Of a DNA stretch of 7,355 nt, positions 1 through 7,265 are shown piece by piece. A program made the position numbers and the translations under genes. The notes below the pieces were generated by a model. That model ran no database searches. It saw only the letters and a list, made by a program, of their open reading frames with translations, and was not told the DNA's origin. The stretch spans positions 1 through 7,355 of the forward strand of contig CANJNX010000033.1 in the NCBI GenBank assembly GCA_947475495.1, given 5' to 3'. The first letter of the stretch is position 1, and the number at the start of each line of letters is the position of its first letter. Source of the DNA: Comamonadaceae bacterium (GTDB taxonomy: Bacteria > Pseudomonadota > Gammaproteobacteria > Burkholderiales > Burkholderiaceae_C).

Positions 1-373
1 CCAATACATCCCGTGAGGTTGTCATCTCTAAGCCGCCAGGGATGACCATGGTGGAAGCGTACGTAGGCTCTTGGGGGCGCTCTGACTCTTTGTAAGTGGG
101 CTCGTGCAACACAAAACCGCGCTCTTCGTGAACCGGCCCGCCTTGGAAAACAGCTTGGTCGGCCAGATCGGCGCGCTGCAAATGCAAATCCACTTTCCCA
201 AACAGCGCCGCCATTTTGAGCTCGGCGGGCTTATTGATAATGATTCCCAGGGCACCACGGGGGCTGTGTTCACACAGATAGATGACGCTTTTCGAGAATA
301 GCCCGTCTTCCAAGCCCGGCATTGCAATTAAAAAATGGTGGGTAAGGTTGGTAGGTGCAGAATCGCCAGACAT
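1..373 (-). CDS. yqgE: YqgE/AlgH family protein, N-terminal part (cut by window edge)
   Basis: Reading the minus strand from the ATG at 373-371 gives 124 open codons that run off the left edge. The protein starts MSGDSAPTNLTHHFLIAMPG and continues with LCEHSPRGALGIIINKP (about residues 33-49), QGGPVHEERGFVLH (about 77-90) and a VIPGGLEMTTSRDVL stretch. These are the conserved blocks of the UPF0301/YqgE (AlgH) family. Full-length members are about 180-200 residues, so roughly one third is missing. The molecular role is not firmly established; the family is soluble, and AlgH was linked to alginate regulation in Pseudomonas. In many proteobacteria the next gene is ruvX (yqgF), which would lie off the window. 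No Shine-Dalgarno precedes the ATG. A TAAAAT box lies six bases upstream on the minus strand (380-385), the spacing expected of a leaderless start. The gene is divergent from phrB with only 21 bp between start codons. Family assignment is secure. Confidence 0.93.
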   Translation of the reverse strand, partial: MSGDSAPTNLTHHFLIAMPGLEDGLFSKSVIYLCEHSPRGALGIIINKPAELKMAALFGKVDLHLQRADLADQAVFQGGPVHEERGFVLHEPTYKESERPQEPTYASTMVIPGGLEMTTSRDVL

Positions 374-394
374 GGTTTTATTTTAGCGGTAGGT
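374..394. promoter_or_regulatory. 21-bp divergent gap between yqgE and phrB
   Basis: Only 21 bp separate the two start codons, so at least one promoter must lie in the neighbour's coding sequence or a transcript must be leaderless. On the minus strand TAAAAT (380-385) sits six bases before the yqgE ATG, matching a -10 box for transcription starting at the ATG itself. On the plus strand TATTTT (379-384) could be a -10 for phrB, leaving a leader of only a few bases. Neither has a convincing -35 hexamer at the right distance. The boxes overlap, so the two promoters would compete. This is a pattern reading only. Confidence 0.3.
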
Positions 395-1891
395 ATGCAA
401 AAACTTTTTTCGACCGGTTTAGTTTGGTTCAGGCGCGATTTACGCGCCCATGACAACGCCGCCTTGGCGACAGCGCTCCAACAATGCGATCACGTGCATT
501 GTGTTTTTGTCTTTGACCGGGCTATTTTGGACAGCCTTCCCCGTTCTGACAGACGGGTTGAATTCATATGGGGCAGCGTGCTGGCGCTTGACGATGATTT
601 GCGTGCGCTAGCAGACAAGCACCAACCTCAAGCCGGTTTGATCATCCGGCATGCGATTGCCGAAGATGAGATTCCTATCCTTGCGCAAGCCTTAAAGGTG
701 CAGGCTGTCTTTGCGGCCAATGACTACGAGCCCCAAGCCCTTGCCCGAGACGCTTCGGTACAGCTCGCATTGCATCAAAAAAATATGACTTGGGTGGGCG
801 TCAAAGACCACGTCATCTTTGAAAAACGCGAAGTCCTCACCCAAATGGGCAAGCCCTATGGCGTTTTTACCCCCTATATGCGCGCATGGTTGGCACGCCT
901 CCAGGACGCAGATATAGAAAACTGGGATTGCCATAGCGCTGGACACACATTGGCGGCTCGACCCGCTGCTTACGCAAACGCCCCTCCTTCTTTAGAAGCC
1001 CTCGGATTTGAAACCACCAACTTACAAAGTTTAGGCCTCCAGCCAGGGGCCCGAGGCGGCGAGCAGCTGATTGCCGATTTTTGGGGTCGCCTGGAGGCGT
1101 ACGATGAAACACGCAATTTTCCGAGCATCAAAGGGCCGAGTTACTTGGGCGTCCATTTGCGTTTTGGCACGGTTTCTATTCGCCAGCTGGTTCGCCTTGC
1201 CCTGCCGCTGCACCACGACGGACGCACGGGGGCAAGCGTTTGGCTGAGCGAACTGATTTGGAGGGATTTTTACTTTCAAATCGTGGCCAATTTTCCCCAT
1301 GTCGCCCAAGGCGCATTCAAGCCCGAATACAACGCTATCGCTTGGGAAACCGGTCCCCACGCGGAACAATTGTTTCAGGCTTGGTGCGAAGGGCGCACGG
1401 GCTATCCATTGGTGGACGCCGCCATGGCCCAGCTCAACCAAACGGGCTACATGCACAATCGACTGCGAATGGTTGCGGGTAGTTTTTTAGTCAAGCATTT
1501 AGGGATCGATTGGCGCTGGGGTGAAGCCTATTTTGCCAAGCATCTCAACGACTTTGACCTCTCAGCCAACAACGGAGGCTGGCAGTGGGTGAGTTCCAGC
1601 GGCTGTGACGCGCAACCCTATTTCCGCATTTTTAACCCGGTGAGTCAGAGTGAAAAATTCGATGCCCAAGGCAAATTTATCAAGCGCTACCTCCCCGCAT
1701 TGGCGGCACTTGACGCCAAGAGTATTCACGCTCCATGGCTTGCCAAACCCTTGGTTTTGGAAGCCGCCGGTGTGGAATTAGGGCGGGACTACCCGCTGCC
1801 AGTGGTGGATCACGCAACGGCCAGGGCCCGAACCTTGCAACGCTACGGCGTGGTTAAAAAAGCACCCTTGCCGATAAGCGAAGGGGCTTAA
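395..1891 (+). CDS. phrB: Deoxyribodipyrimidine photolyase (class I CPD photolyase)
   Basis: This cytosolic flavoenzyme uses blue light to split cyclobutane pyrimidine dimers in DNA. The 498-residue product compares with 472 in E. coli. The N-terminal Rossmann-like antenna domain begins at TGLVWFRRDLRAHDN (residues 7-21). The FAD domain carries WLSELIWRDFY (283-293, with E286 and W289 at the dimer-binding positions), TGYPLVDAAM (335-344), MHNRLRM (353-359) and ANNGGWQW (391-398). By alignment from memory the electron-transfer tryptophan triad is intact: W317, W373 and W396 match E. coli W306, W359 and W382, and N392 matches the FAD-contacting N378. The E. coli folate contacts N108 and E109 align with Q114 and A115, so the antenna pigment is uncertain. 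The reading frame is open upstream to an ATG at 335, but that start would add 20 residues unlike the family inside yqgE. The ATG at 395, with a weak GGTAGG just before it, puts the domain at the normal N-terminus. The stop overlaps the rubredoxin stop. Photolyase is preferred over cryptochrome because the active site is complete. Confidence 0.95.
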   Translation: MQKLFSTGLVWFRRDLRAHDNAALATALQQCDHVHCVFVFDRAILDSLPRSDRRVEFIWGSVLALDDDLRALADKHQPQAGLIIRHAIAEDEIPILAQALKVQAVFAANDYEPQALARDASVQLALHQKNMTWVGVKDHVIFEKREVLTQMGKPYGVFTPYMRAWLARLQDADIENWDCHSAGHTLAARPAAYANAPPSLEALGFETTNLQSLGLQPGARGGEQLIADFWGRLEAYDETRNFPSIKGPSYLGVHLRFGTVSIRQLVRLALPLHHDGRTGASVWLSELIWRDFYFQIVANFPHVAQGAFKPEYNAIAWETGPHAEQLFQAWCEGRTGYPLVDAAMAQLNQTGYMHNRLRMVAGSFLVKHLGIDWRWGEAYFAKHLNDFDLSANNGGWQWVSSSGCDAQPYFRIFNPVSQSEKFDAQGKFIKRYLPALAALDAKSIHAPWLAKPLVLEAAGVELGRDYPLPVVDHATARARTLQRYGVVKKAPLPISEGA

Positions 1892-2061
1892 ATTTGAACC
1901 ATTTCAAAGTCTTCTTTGCGGGCACCGCATTCGGGGCACGTCCAGTTCATGGGCACATCGGCCCACAACGTTCCAACAGGAATGCCGTCGTCAGGCGCGC
2001 CTAAGGTTTCGTCATAAATCCAGCCACAAATCAGGCACATCCAAGTTTTAGCATCGGTCAC
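1888..2061 (-). CDS. Rubredoxin (57 aa)
   Basis: This is a small iron protein that carries single electrons through one Fe bound by four cysteines. The product has the two required motifs, CLICG (C9, C12) and CPECG (C42, C45), around a rubredoxin core with GWIYDETLGAPDDGI and GTLWADVPMNW, ending in the usual ARKEDFEMV. Its length is normal (family about 52-60). The GTG at 2061-2059 is chosen as start because VTDAKTWMCLICG matches the usual N-terminus. An AAGG lies about 12 bases upstream, farther than ideal. The ATG at 2040 would begin right at the first cysteine motif, and a longer frame to 2160 would run into the divergent kinase gene. It converges on phrB with a 4-bp stop overlap and diverges from the kinase gene across 51 bp. 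The electron partner cannot be read from the context. Confidence 0.93.
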   Translation of the reverse strand: MTDAKTWMCLICGWIYDETLGAPDDGIPVGTLWADVPMNWTCPECGARKEDFEMVQI

Positions 2062-2112
2062 GGTGTCACATCGCCTTGAGAATAGAATTGACTGATTGTA
2101 ATAAGGTCCTAC
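2062..2112. promoter_or_regulatory. Divergent rubredoxin / kinase intergenic region
   Basis: These 51 bp are the only non-coding space available for promoters of both the rubredoxin gene and the kinase-hemL pair. The kinase start at 2113 has a good Shine-Dalgarno, AAGG at 2103-2106 with six bases before the ATG. TTGAGA (2076-2081) and TGTAAT (2097-2102) or TAATAA (2099-2104) resemble plus-strand promoter boxes, but transcription from them would start at or after the Shine-Dalgarno. The true promoter therefore probably lies farther upstream. On the minus strand TATTCT (rc 2079-2084) is a possible -10 without a clear -35. Only the ribosome site is well supported. Confidence 0.35.
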
Positions 2113-3048
2113 ATGCCGTCCCCCATCGCCATCGCTGAAGATATTGAGGACTTTATCCAAGAGGTAGAGGACGACGGACCCGCAGCCAGCGTCATGGCCT
2201 TTAATGCCAACGATCCCAGCGGCGCAGGCGGCTTGTTAGCGGACACGGCGGCCATGGCGTCCGTGGGCGTGCACGCCATGCCCGTGGTCACGGGCGCCTA
2301 TGCCAGAGACACCAGTGAGATCGTGGATCACTTTGCGTTTGATGACGACGCTGTCAGCGCCCAAGCGCGCACCATTCTTGAAGACGTACCCCCCGATGTT
2401 TTCAAAGTGGGCTTCGTAGGCAGCCCCGAAAACCTCAGTGTGATCGCGTCTTTGGTTTCAGACTACGCAGATGTGCCCGTCGTGACCTATATGCCCGACC
2501 TATCGTGGTGGCAAGAGGATTTGATCGACCAGTACCTTGACGCATGTGCAGAGTTATTGCTCCCTCAAACCACGGTTCTGGTGGGCAACCACAGCACGCT
2601 GTCGCGTTGGCTATTGCCAGACTGGAGCGCTCAGCGCCCGCCCACCGCCCGAGATATTGCTAAAGCCGCCCACGAATTTGGCGTGCCCTACACCCTGGTT
2701 ACGGGAATTGCGCTGCCAGAACAATTTATTGACAACGCGCTTTGCTCGCCGACGGCGGTGGTGTGCAATGAAAAATTTGAGCGTTTTGAAGCCACTTTTA
2801 TTGGCGCAGGAGACACCCTTTCTGCAGCCCTTGCTGCGCTGATTGCTGCGGGCTCTGAGCTGCGCGAAGCCGTTACAGAAGCGCTGAGCTACCTTGATCG
2901 CAGTCTTGAAGGCGGCTTTCGCCCAGGGATGGGCCATGTACAACCGGACCGCCTTTTTTGGGCCCACGCCGAATCAGACGACGAAGACTTTGAAGACCAC
3001 GAAACCGATTTTCCTTTTGAAATGCCTCCGAATGAAACCCGCCATTGA
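2113..3048 (+). CDS. thiD: ThiD-family (hydroxymethylpyrimidine kinase-like) protein, divergent active site
   Basis: This 311-residue protein belongs to the ribokinase-fold family of HMP/HMP-phosphate kinases, which act in thiamine pyrimidine synthesis. Family features seen are [20 protein letters not shown] (residues 33-52, the glycine-rich N-terminal motif), [12 protein letters not shown] (97-108), [12 protein letters not shown] (148-159) and the C-terminal [13 protein letters not shown] (231-243). Several expected positions differ from enterobacterial ThiD, aligned from memory. GTGC with the catalytic Cys becomes GAGD (D234, as in general ribokinases). The pyrimidine-contacting Glu/Gln44 aligns with R65. 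The Lys of MKGGH aligns with T197 in LVTGIAL. The N-terminus has about 25 extra residues and the C-terminus an acidic tail (286-307). An AAGG six bases upstream supports the ATG at 2113. The gene overlaps hemL by 17 bp, so the two are almost certainly cotranscribed. Family membership is secure; HMP kinase activity is not. A pyridoxal-type or other small-molecule kinase, or a non-catalytic protein, remains possible. Confidence 0.8.
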   Translation: MPSPIAIAEDIEDFIQEVEDDGPAASVMAFNANDPSGAGGLLADTAAMASVGVHAMPVVTGAYARDTSEIVDHFAFDDDAVSAQARTILEDVPPDVFKVGFVGSPENLSVIASLVSDYADVPVVTYMPDLSWWQEDLIDQYLDACAELLLPQTTVLVGNHSTLSRWLLPDWSAQRPPTARDIAKAAHEFGVPYTLVTGIALPEQFIDNALCSPTAVVCNEKFERFEATFIGAGDTLSAALAALIAAGSELREAVTEALSYLDRSLEGGFRPGMGHVQPDRLFWAHAESDDEDFEDHETDFPFEMPPNETRH

Positions 3049-4339
3049 CCGAAACGTAGAACTTTTTGAACGCGCCTCTCGGGTGATTCCTGGAGGGGTC
3101 AATTCGCCGGTACGGGCCTTTAAGGCCGTAGGCGGTACGCCACGCTTTGTGACCCGTGCACAGGGTGCTTATTTTTGGGATGCCAATGGCCAGCGTTACA
3201 CCGATTACATCGGCTCCTGGGGCCCCATGATTTTGGGACACGGTCACCCGGCCGTGGTCGAGGCAGTTCGAAAAGCCTTGCTCGAAGGGTTTTCTTTTGG
3301 TGCGCCGACCGAGCGAGAAATTGAACTGGCAGAGGAAATTCTCAAACATGTTCCTAGCATGGAGATGGTTCGCTTAGTGAGCTCAGGAACAGAAGCGGCG
3401 ATGAGTGCCATTCGCTTAGCGCGGGGCGCAACAGGTCGCAACAAAATTATTAAATTTGAAGGCTGTTACCACGGCCACGCCGATGCGCTTTTGGTGAAGG
3501 CGGGCTCTGGGCTTGCGACCTTTGGCAACCCCACCAGTGCGGGCGTGCCACCTGAAGTGGTTCAGCATACGCTGGTGCTTGAGTTCAACCATATTGCCCA
3601 ACTGGAAGAAGCTTTTGCGTTGCACGGCAGGGATGTGGCTTGCCTGATGATTGAGCCGATTGCAGGCAATATGAATTTTGTACGGGCCTCGGTCGCATTT
3701 ATGCAAAGAGCCCGTGAACTTTGCACCCAACACGGCGCACTCTTGGTCTTTGATGAAGTGATGACGGGAATGCGGGTCGCATTAGGAAGCGCGCAAAGTG
3801 TTTACGCTCAAAGCATTCCAGGCTTTGCGCCAGACATGACGGTGATGGGAAAAGTCATAGGCGGGGGCATGCCTTTGGCGGCATTTGGCGGTAAACGCGC
3901 CGTGATGGAACATTTAGCACCCATGGGTTCGGTCTACCAAGCCGGTACTTTGTCTGGCAACCCCGTTGCGACCGCCTGCGGATTAGCTACCCTGCGTGAG
4001 ATCAGCCGGCCAGGATTTTATGAAGCCCTGGGCACAAAAACCCGCGCACTGGTAAGCGGCCTGCAAGGCGCGGCTGATGCGGCGGGCGTTCCTTTTTGTG
4101 GCGACAGTGAAGGCGGAATGTTTGGATTTTTTCTCATGCCCACGCTGCCACAAAACTACGCAACCGTGATGACGACCGACAACCAGCGCTTCAATACCTT
4201 CTTTCACGGCATGCTCGAGCGCGGCGTTTATTTCGCGCCAGCGTTGTACGAGGCTGGCTTTATGAGTGCCGCCCATACCGAAGCAGACATCCACCACACC
4301 GTAGAAGCCGCAACAAAAGTCTTTCGCTTACTGGCTTAG
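3032..4339 (+). CDS. hemL: Glutamate-1-semialdehyde 2,1-aminomutase
   Basis: This PLP enzyme converts glutamate-1-semialdehyde to 5-aminolevulinate in the cytosol, the last step of the C5 route that feeds heme and other tetrapyrroles. The 435-residue product (E. coli 426) carries [18 protein letters not shown] (residues 18-35), [15 protein letters not shown] (117-131, phosphate-binding loop), [20 protein letters not shown] (141-160), [12 protein letters not shown] (237-248, D241 for the PLP ring nitrogen), [15 protein letters not shown] (273-287, K274 the Schiff-base lysine) and [15 protein letters not shown] (303-317). All catalytic positions appear intact. The ATG at 3032 is chosen because [15 protein letters not shown] is the normal N-terminus. 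The frame is open further upstream, but only within the kinase gene. No Shine-Dalgarno is visible before 3032, so the start, 17 bp inside the preceding gene, probably depends on translational coupling. The stop overlaps that of purH by 4 bp. Confidence 0.97.
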   Translation: MKPAIDRNVELFERASRVIPGGVNSPVRAFKAVGGTPRFVTRAQGAYFWDANGQRYTDYIGSWGPMILGHGHPAVVEAVRKALLEGFSFGAPTEREIELAEEILKHVPSMEMVRLVSSGTEAAMSAIRLARGATGRNKIIKFEGCYHGHADALLVKAGSGLATFGNPTSAGVPPEVVQHTLVLEFNHIAQLEEAFALHGRDVACLMIEPIAGNMNFVRASVAFMQRARELCTQHGALLVFDEVMTGMRVALGSAQSVYAQSIPGFAPDMTVMGKVIGGGMPLAAFGGKRAVMEHLAPMGSVYQAGTLSGNPVATACGLATLREISRPGFYEALGTKTRALVSGLQGAADAAGVPFCGDSEGGMFGFFLMPTLPQNYATVMTTDNQRFNTFFHGMLERGVYFAPALYEAGFMSAAHTEADIHHTVEAATKVFRLLA

Positions 4340-5928
4340 TGGCGGAAGTGGCGTACGCCGGTGTAGACCATCGCTACGCCGCGTTCATTGGCAGCATTAA
4401 CCACTTCGTCGTCGCGCATGCTGCCCCCGGGCTGAATAATGCAGGTCGCGCCTGCATCCACGACGACATCTAAGCCGTCGCGAAATGGGAAAAAGGCATC
4501 GCTTGCGACCACACTGCCTTGCAACGTTAAACCGGCGTGCTCGGCTTTGATACTGGCGATTCGGGCAGAGTCGAGGCGGCTCATTTGACCCGCACCCACA
4601 CCCATAGTCATCCCATCTAAGCAAAAAACGATGGCATTAGATTTCACATACTTAGCCACTTTCCAAGCGAACAACATATCCTGAAGTTGTTCTGCGCTGG
4701 GCTGCTTAGTCGTTACCACTTTTAAATCAGCCAAAGTGAGTTCTTGGTTGTCTGCGGTTTGAATCAGCAGGCCCGAGCCAATGCGTTTCACGTCCACCGC
4801 ATTGCGGCCTTGCGTCCACGCGCTGGCGTTGGCATCTGCCGCTGAGCCCAGGGGGGTAGGCAACGCAATGCGCAAAACACGAACGTTGACTTTGTTTTTC
4901 AATACCGACAAGGCCCCAGCAGTGAAATCTGGTGCCATCAGGACTTCCACAAATTGTTGTGAGATTTGGTTTGCAGCGCGTTCATCGACGGTGCAATTGA
5001 GCGCGATGATGCCGCCAAAAGCCGAGGTGGGATCGGTGGTAAATGCTTTGGAATACGCATCGAGCGCATCGACTCCCACCGCTACGCCGCATGGATTGGC
5101 ATGTTTGACGATGACACACGCGGGTGACGCGAAGCTTTTGACACACTCCCAAGCGGCATCGGCATCGGCGATGTTATTGAAGCTGAGTTCCTTGCCTTGT
5201 ACTTGTTGGGCCGTCACCAAGGAACCCGGCGCGGGGTAGAGATCGCGATAAAAGGCGGCTTGTTGGTGCGGATTTTCACCATAGCGCAAGTCTTGCAACT
5301 TCACAAAACGCCCATTGGACTGCGCGGGGAAAACGGCCATCGTCCCATCGGCTTGGATACACGACAAGTAGTCACTGATGGCACCGTCATATTGGCTGAT
5401 TCGGTTGAACGCAGCCACAGACAAAGCGAATTTGGTTTTTTCACTCACTGCGCCGTTGGCTTTGATCTCTTCGATGACGCCAGCATATTGCGATGCATCT
5501 GTTAACACCGCAACGTCTTTCCAATTCTTTGCAGCACTGCGAACCATGGCGGGCCCACCGATATCAATATTTTCAATCGCGTCTTCCAGCGTGCAACCGG
5601 GCTTGGCAATCGTGGCTTCAAACGGGTAGAGATTTACGACCAACAGGTCAATGGTGTCGATACCGTGGTCTTTGAGCGCCTGCATATGGGCGGGTACATC
5701 ACGCCGCGCCAACAGACCCCCATGGACTCGGGGGTGCAATGTTTTAACCCGGCCGTCGAGCATTTCAGGAAATCCTGTCATCTCAGCTACTTCGGTCACG
5801 GGCAGGCCGCTTTCAGCCAATAACTTGGCGGTACCTCCGGTGGAAAGTAAGTGGATACCTAATTTGTGCAGCGCCTGGGCCAGTTCAACAATGCCCGTTT
5901 TATCGGAGACGGAAAGAAGAGCATTCAT
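4336..5928 (-). CDS. purH: Bifunctional AICAR formyltransferase / IMP cyclohydrolase
   Basis: This enzyme carries out the last two steps of de novo purine synthesis: formyl transfer from 10-formyl-tetrahydrofolate to AICAR, then ring closure to IMP. The 530-residue product matches the family (E. coli 529). The N-terminal MGS-like cyclohydrolase domain shows [10 protein letters not shown] (residues 4-13), [11 protein letters not shown] (27-37), [15 protein letters not shown] (62-76) and [16 protein letters not shown] (120-135). The transformylase domain shows LRYGENPHQ (214-222), VKHANPCG (274-281, with the catalytic K275-H276 pair), [13 protein letters not shown] (421-433), GVGAGQMSR (443-451), SDAFFPF (476-482) and the terminal TGVRHFRH. 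No frameshift or missing motif was seen. Its ATG overlaps the fis stop as ATGA (5925-5928), and no Shine-Dalgarno is visible, so translation is probably coupled to fis. It is the last gene of the dusB-fis-purH operon and converges on hemL with a 4-bp stop overlap. Confidence 0.98.
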   Translation of the reverse strand: MNALLSVSDKTGIVELAQALHKLGIHLLSTGGTAKLLAESGLPVTEVAEMTGFPEMLDGRVKTLHPRVHGGLLARRDVPAHMQALKDHGIDTIDLLVVNLYPFEATIAKPGCTLEDAIENIDIGGPAMVRSAAKNWKDVAVLTDASQYAGVIEEIKANGAVSEKTKFALSVAAFNRISQYDGAISDYLSCIQADGTMAVFPAQSNGRFVKLQDLRYGENPHQQAAFYRDLYPAPGSLVTAQQVQGKELSFNNIADADAAWECVKSFASPACVIVKHANPCGVAVGVDALDAYSKAFTTDPTSAFGGIIALNCTVDERAANQISQQFVEVLMAPDFTAGALSVLKNKVNVRVLRIALPTPLGSAADANASAWTQGRNAVDVKRIGSGLLIQTADNQELTLADLKVVTTKQPSAEQLQDMLFAWKVAKYVKSNAIVFCLDGMTMGVGAGQMSRLDSARIASIKAEHAGLTLQGSVVASDAFFPFRDGLDVVVDAGATCIIQPGGSMRDDEVVNAANERGVAMVYTGVRHFRH

Positions 5929-6158
5929 ACGAGCTGGTGTTCAAGAAGTTTTTTGCGCAGGGTATTGCGGTTCAGTCCAAGCCACTGCGCGGCTTTGGAC
6001 TGGTTGTTGTCGGCTTGGGCCATGACAACCTCTAACAAAGGCTTTTCAACCGCACGAACCAACATGTCATGCATTCCATGGGGATCGATCCCATCAAGAT
6101 CGCGAAAATACGCCTCTAAACTGGTACGAACACACTCGTCTAAATTTTTATTGCTCAT
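5925..6158 (-). CDS. fis: Fis-family nucleoid-associated DNA-binding protein (short form)
   Basis: Fis is a homodimeric DNA-bending protein that shapes the nucleoid and modulates growth-rate-dependent promoters. The 77-residue product aligns with the C-terminal three quarters of E. coli Fis (98 aa). [15 protein letters not shown] matches the first helix region, [14 protein letters not shown] (33-46) the dimer helix, and [21 protein letters not shown] (51-71) the helix-turn-helix, where NRNTLRKKL is almost identical to the E. coli recognition helix. The roughly 21-26 N-terminal residues that form the mobile beta-hairpin arms for DNA invertases in E. coli are absent, as I recall for betaproteobacterial homologues. 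The ATG at 6158 overlaps the dusB stop as ATGA, and GGAG (6167-6170, minus strand) lies eight bases upstream. The dusB-fis pairing is the same as in E. coli, with purH added downstream. Fis-like sites near 7275-7305 suggest autoregulation. Confidence 0.96.
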   Translation of the reverse strand: MSNKNLDECVRTSLEAYFRDLDGIDPHGMHDMLVRAVEKPLLEVVMAQADNNQSKAAQWLGLNRNTLRKKLLEHQLV

Positions 6159-7207
6159 ACGGCGATCTCCACGCTGTCTCTTGTTGTAATTTCGGTATCC
6201 CGCGCTTGCTTGCCGGGGATACGATCCATGTGTTGGTTGAGATGGTCAAAAAATTGCTCAACTGCCTCTACTTGTGCGTGGCTTTCTTCAAGACCATTCA
6301 TTTGGCGTCTAAACGCTTCTCCGCCTGGAAGCGATTGCACGTACCAGCCGATATGTTTTCGGGCCGTACGGACACCGCTGTACTCACCGTAAAGCGAGTA
6401 GTGGTCCCATAGGTGGTCTACCAAAAGCCGCTTCACTTCACTGATCAATGGCGGCGCAAGGTGGGTGCCGTTTTCCAGGAAATAGGCGATTTCCCTAAAA
6501 ATCCATGGGCGGCCTTGGGCGGCTCGACCTACCATGATCGCATCAGCACCCGTCCACTGCAGCACCTCTTTGGCTTTTTCCGGGCTGGTTATGTCGCCAT
6601 TGGCGACGACAGGGATGGACACAGACTGTTTGACTGCGGCAATGGTGTCGTATTCCGCATGCCCTTTGTAGCCTTGTTCACGCGTGCGGCCGTGCACCGT
6701 GAGCATTTGCACCCCAGCGTCTTGTGCCGCTTTTGCAATCGTGACTGCATTTTTATGTCCGGCACTCCAACCCGTGCGCATTTTGAGTGTCACAGGGACC
6801 CCGTGTGCAGAGCACGCCGACACCACGGCTTGAACGATAGACCGGGCCAAAGGTTCGTCCTGCATCAGCGCCGACCCTGCCCACTTGTTGCACACTTTTT
6901 TAGCTGGGCAACCCATGTTGATATCTATGATTTGCGCTCCGCGCTCAATGTTGTAGCGCGCAGCTTCGGCCATCATGGCTGCATCTGTGCCCGCTATTTG
7001 AACGGCGATAGGCCCAGGCTCACCCGTGTGGTTACTTCGCCGCGATGTTTTGAGGGTATCCCAGAGGTCTTTGCGCGAGGTCACCATTTCACTCACCGCG
7101 TAACCAGCACCCAGGTTTTTGCACAACTGCCGAAACGGCCTGTCCGTGACTCCAGCCATCGGGGCCACAAACACATTGTTTGCTAATAAATACGGGCCGA
7201 TATGCAT
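6155..7207 (-). CDS. dusB: tRNA-dihydrouridine synthase B
   Basis: This FMN-dependent, NADPH-using enzyme reduces uridine to dihydrouridine in the D-loop of tRNA (U17 in E. coli). The 350-residue product contains FVAPMAGVTDRPFRQLC (residues 13-29), SEMVTSRKDLW (39-49), VQIAGTD (69-75), DINMGCPAKKV (95-105, catalytic C100), TLKMRTGW (140-147), LTVHGRTREQGYKG (169-182), VVANGDIT (200-207) and IMVGRAAQGRPWIFREI (224-240). These are the TIM-barrel and FMN-binding motifs of the Dus family, in the DusB version. A C-terminal tail of about 28 residues extends beyond the E. coli protein (321 aa) and shows no recognised motif. The ATG at 7207 is preferred because MHIGPYLLANN matches the E. coli start; an in-frame TTG three codons upstream (7216) is less likely. 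No Shine-Dalgarno is seen, and a T-rich run precedes the start on the coding strand. It is the first gene of the dusB-fis-purH operon. Confidence 0.96.
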   Translation of the reverse strand: MHIGPYLLANNVFVAPMAGVTDRPFRQLCKNLGAGYAVSEMVTSRKDLWDTLKTSRRSNHTGEPGPIAVQIAGTDAAMMAEAARYNIERGAQIIDINMGCPAKKVCNKWAGSALMQDEPLARSIVQAVVSACSAHGVPVTLKMRTGWSAGHKNAVTIAKAAQDAGVQMLTVHGRTREQGYKGHAEYDTIAAVKQSVSIPVVANGDITSPEKAKEVLQWTGADAIMVGRAAQGRPWIFREIAYFLENGTHLAPPLISEVKRLLVDHLWDHYSLYGEYSGVRTARKHIGWYVQSLPGGEAFRRQMNGLEESHAQVEAVEQFFDHLNQHMDRIPGKQARDTEITTRDSVEIAV

Positions 7208-7239
7208 GGAGTTCAAAAAACAAAAAAGATGGAATCAGT

Positions 7240-7256
7240 GCTTGCTAGATGCAAGC
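7240..7256. repeat. Perfect hairpin GCTTGC-N5-GCAAGC in the dusB leader
   Basis: A 6-bp stem with a five-base loop lies at the 5' end of the predicted dusB leader. On the minus strand it is followed by 12 mixed bases before the first run of six T, so it is not a standard intrinsic terminator. It could protect the 5' end of the mRNA, serve as an operator, or be chance. Confidence 0.35.
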
Positions 7257-7265
7257 CGGATGGGG

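Noticed and set aside
28..327. 99-codon minus-strand open frame starting at 327
   Set aside because: It lies in another frame of yqgE. The frame starting at 373 gives the conserved YqgE blocks, while this one is a Cys/Ser/Trp-rich string without family likeness.
335..394. Upstream 20-codon extension of the photolyase
   Set aside because: It lies mostly within yqgE, and the added residues have no counterpart in photolyases. The ATG at 395 fits the normal N-terminus.
2062..2160. Extension of rubredoxin to 90 residues from a TTG
   Set aside because: It would overlap the start of the divergent kinase gene and add residues not found in rubredoxins, which are complete from the GTG at 2061.
2894..3031. 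Upstream extension of hemL by 46 codons
   Set aside because: This stretch is coding in the kinase frame, and the ATG at 3032 gives the standard HemL N-terminus.
4781..5239. 152-codon plus-strand open frame opposite purH
   Set aside because: It is antisense to the conserved purH transformylase domain, with low-complexity Ala/Ser/Thr composition and no family likeness.
6413..7186. 257-codon plus-strand open frame opposite dusB
   Set aside because: It is antisense to the well-conserved dusB, and its His/Arg/Cys-rich translation has no recognisable domain, so it is a shadow of the opposite strand.
7208..7216. TTG start for dusB three codons upstream
   Set aside because: The ATG at 7207 matches the E. 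coli DusB N-terminus, and no ribosome site favours the TTG.
7222..7256. Intrinsic terminator or attenuator formed by the 7240-7256 hairpin and the T-run
   Set aside because: Twelve mixed bases separate the stem from the first T-run on the minus strand, and the stem is only 6 bp, so termination is unlikely. It is kept only as a leader hairpin.
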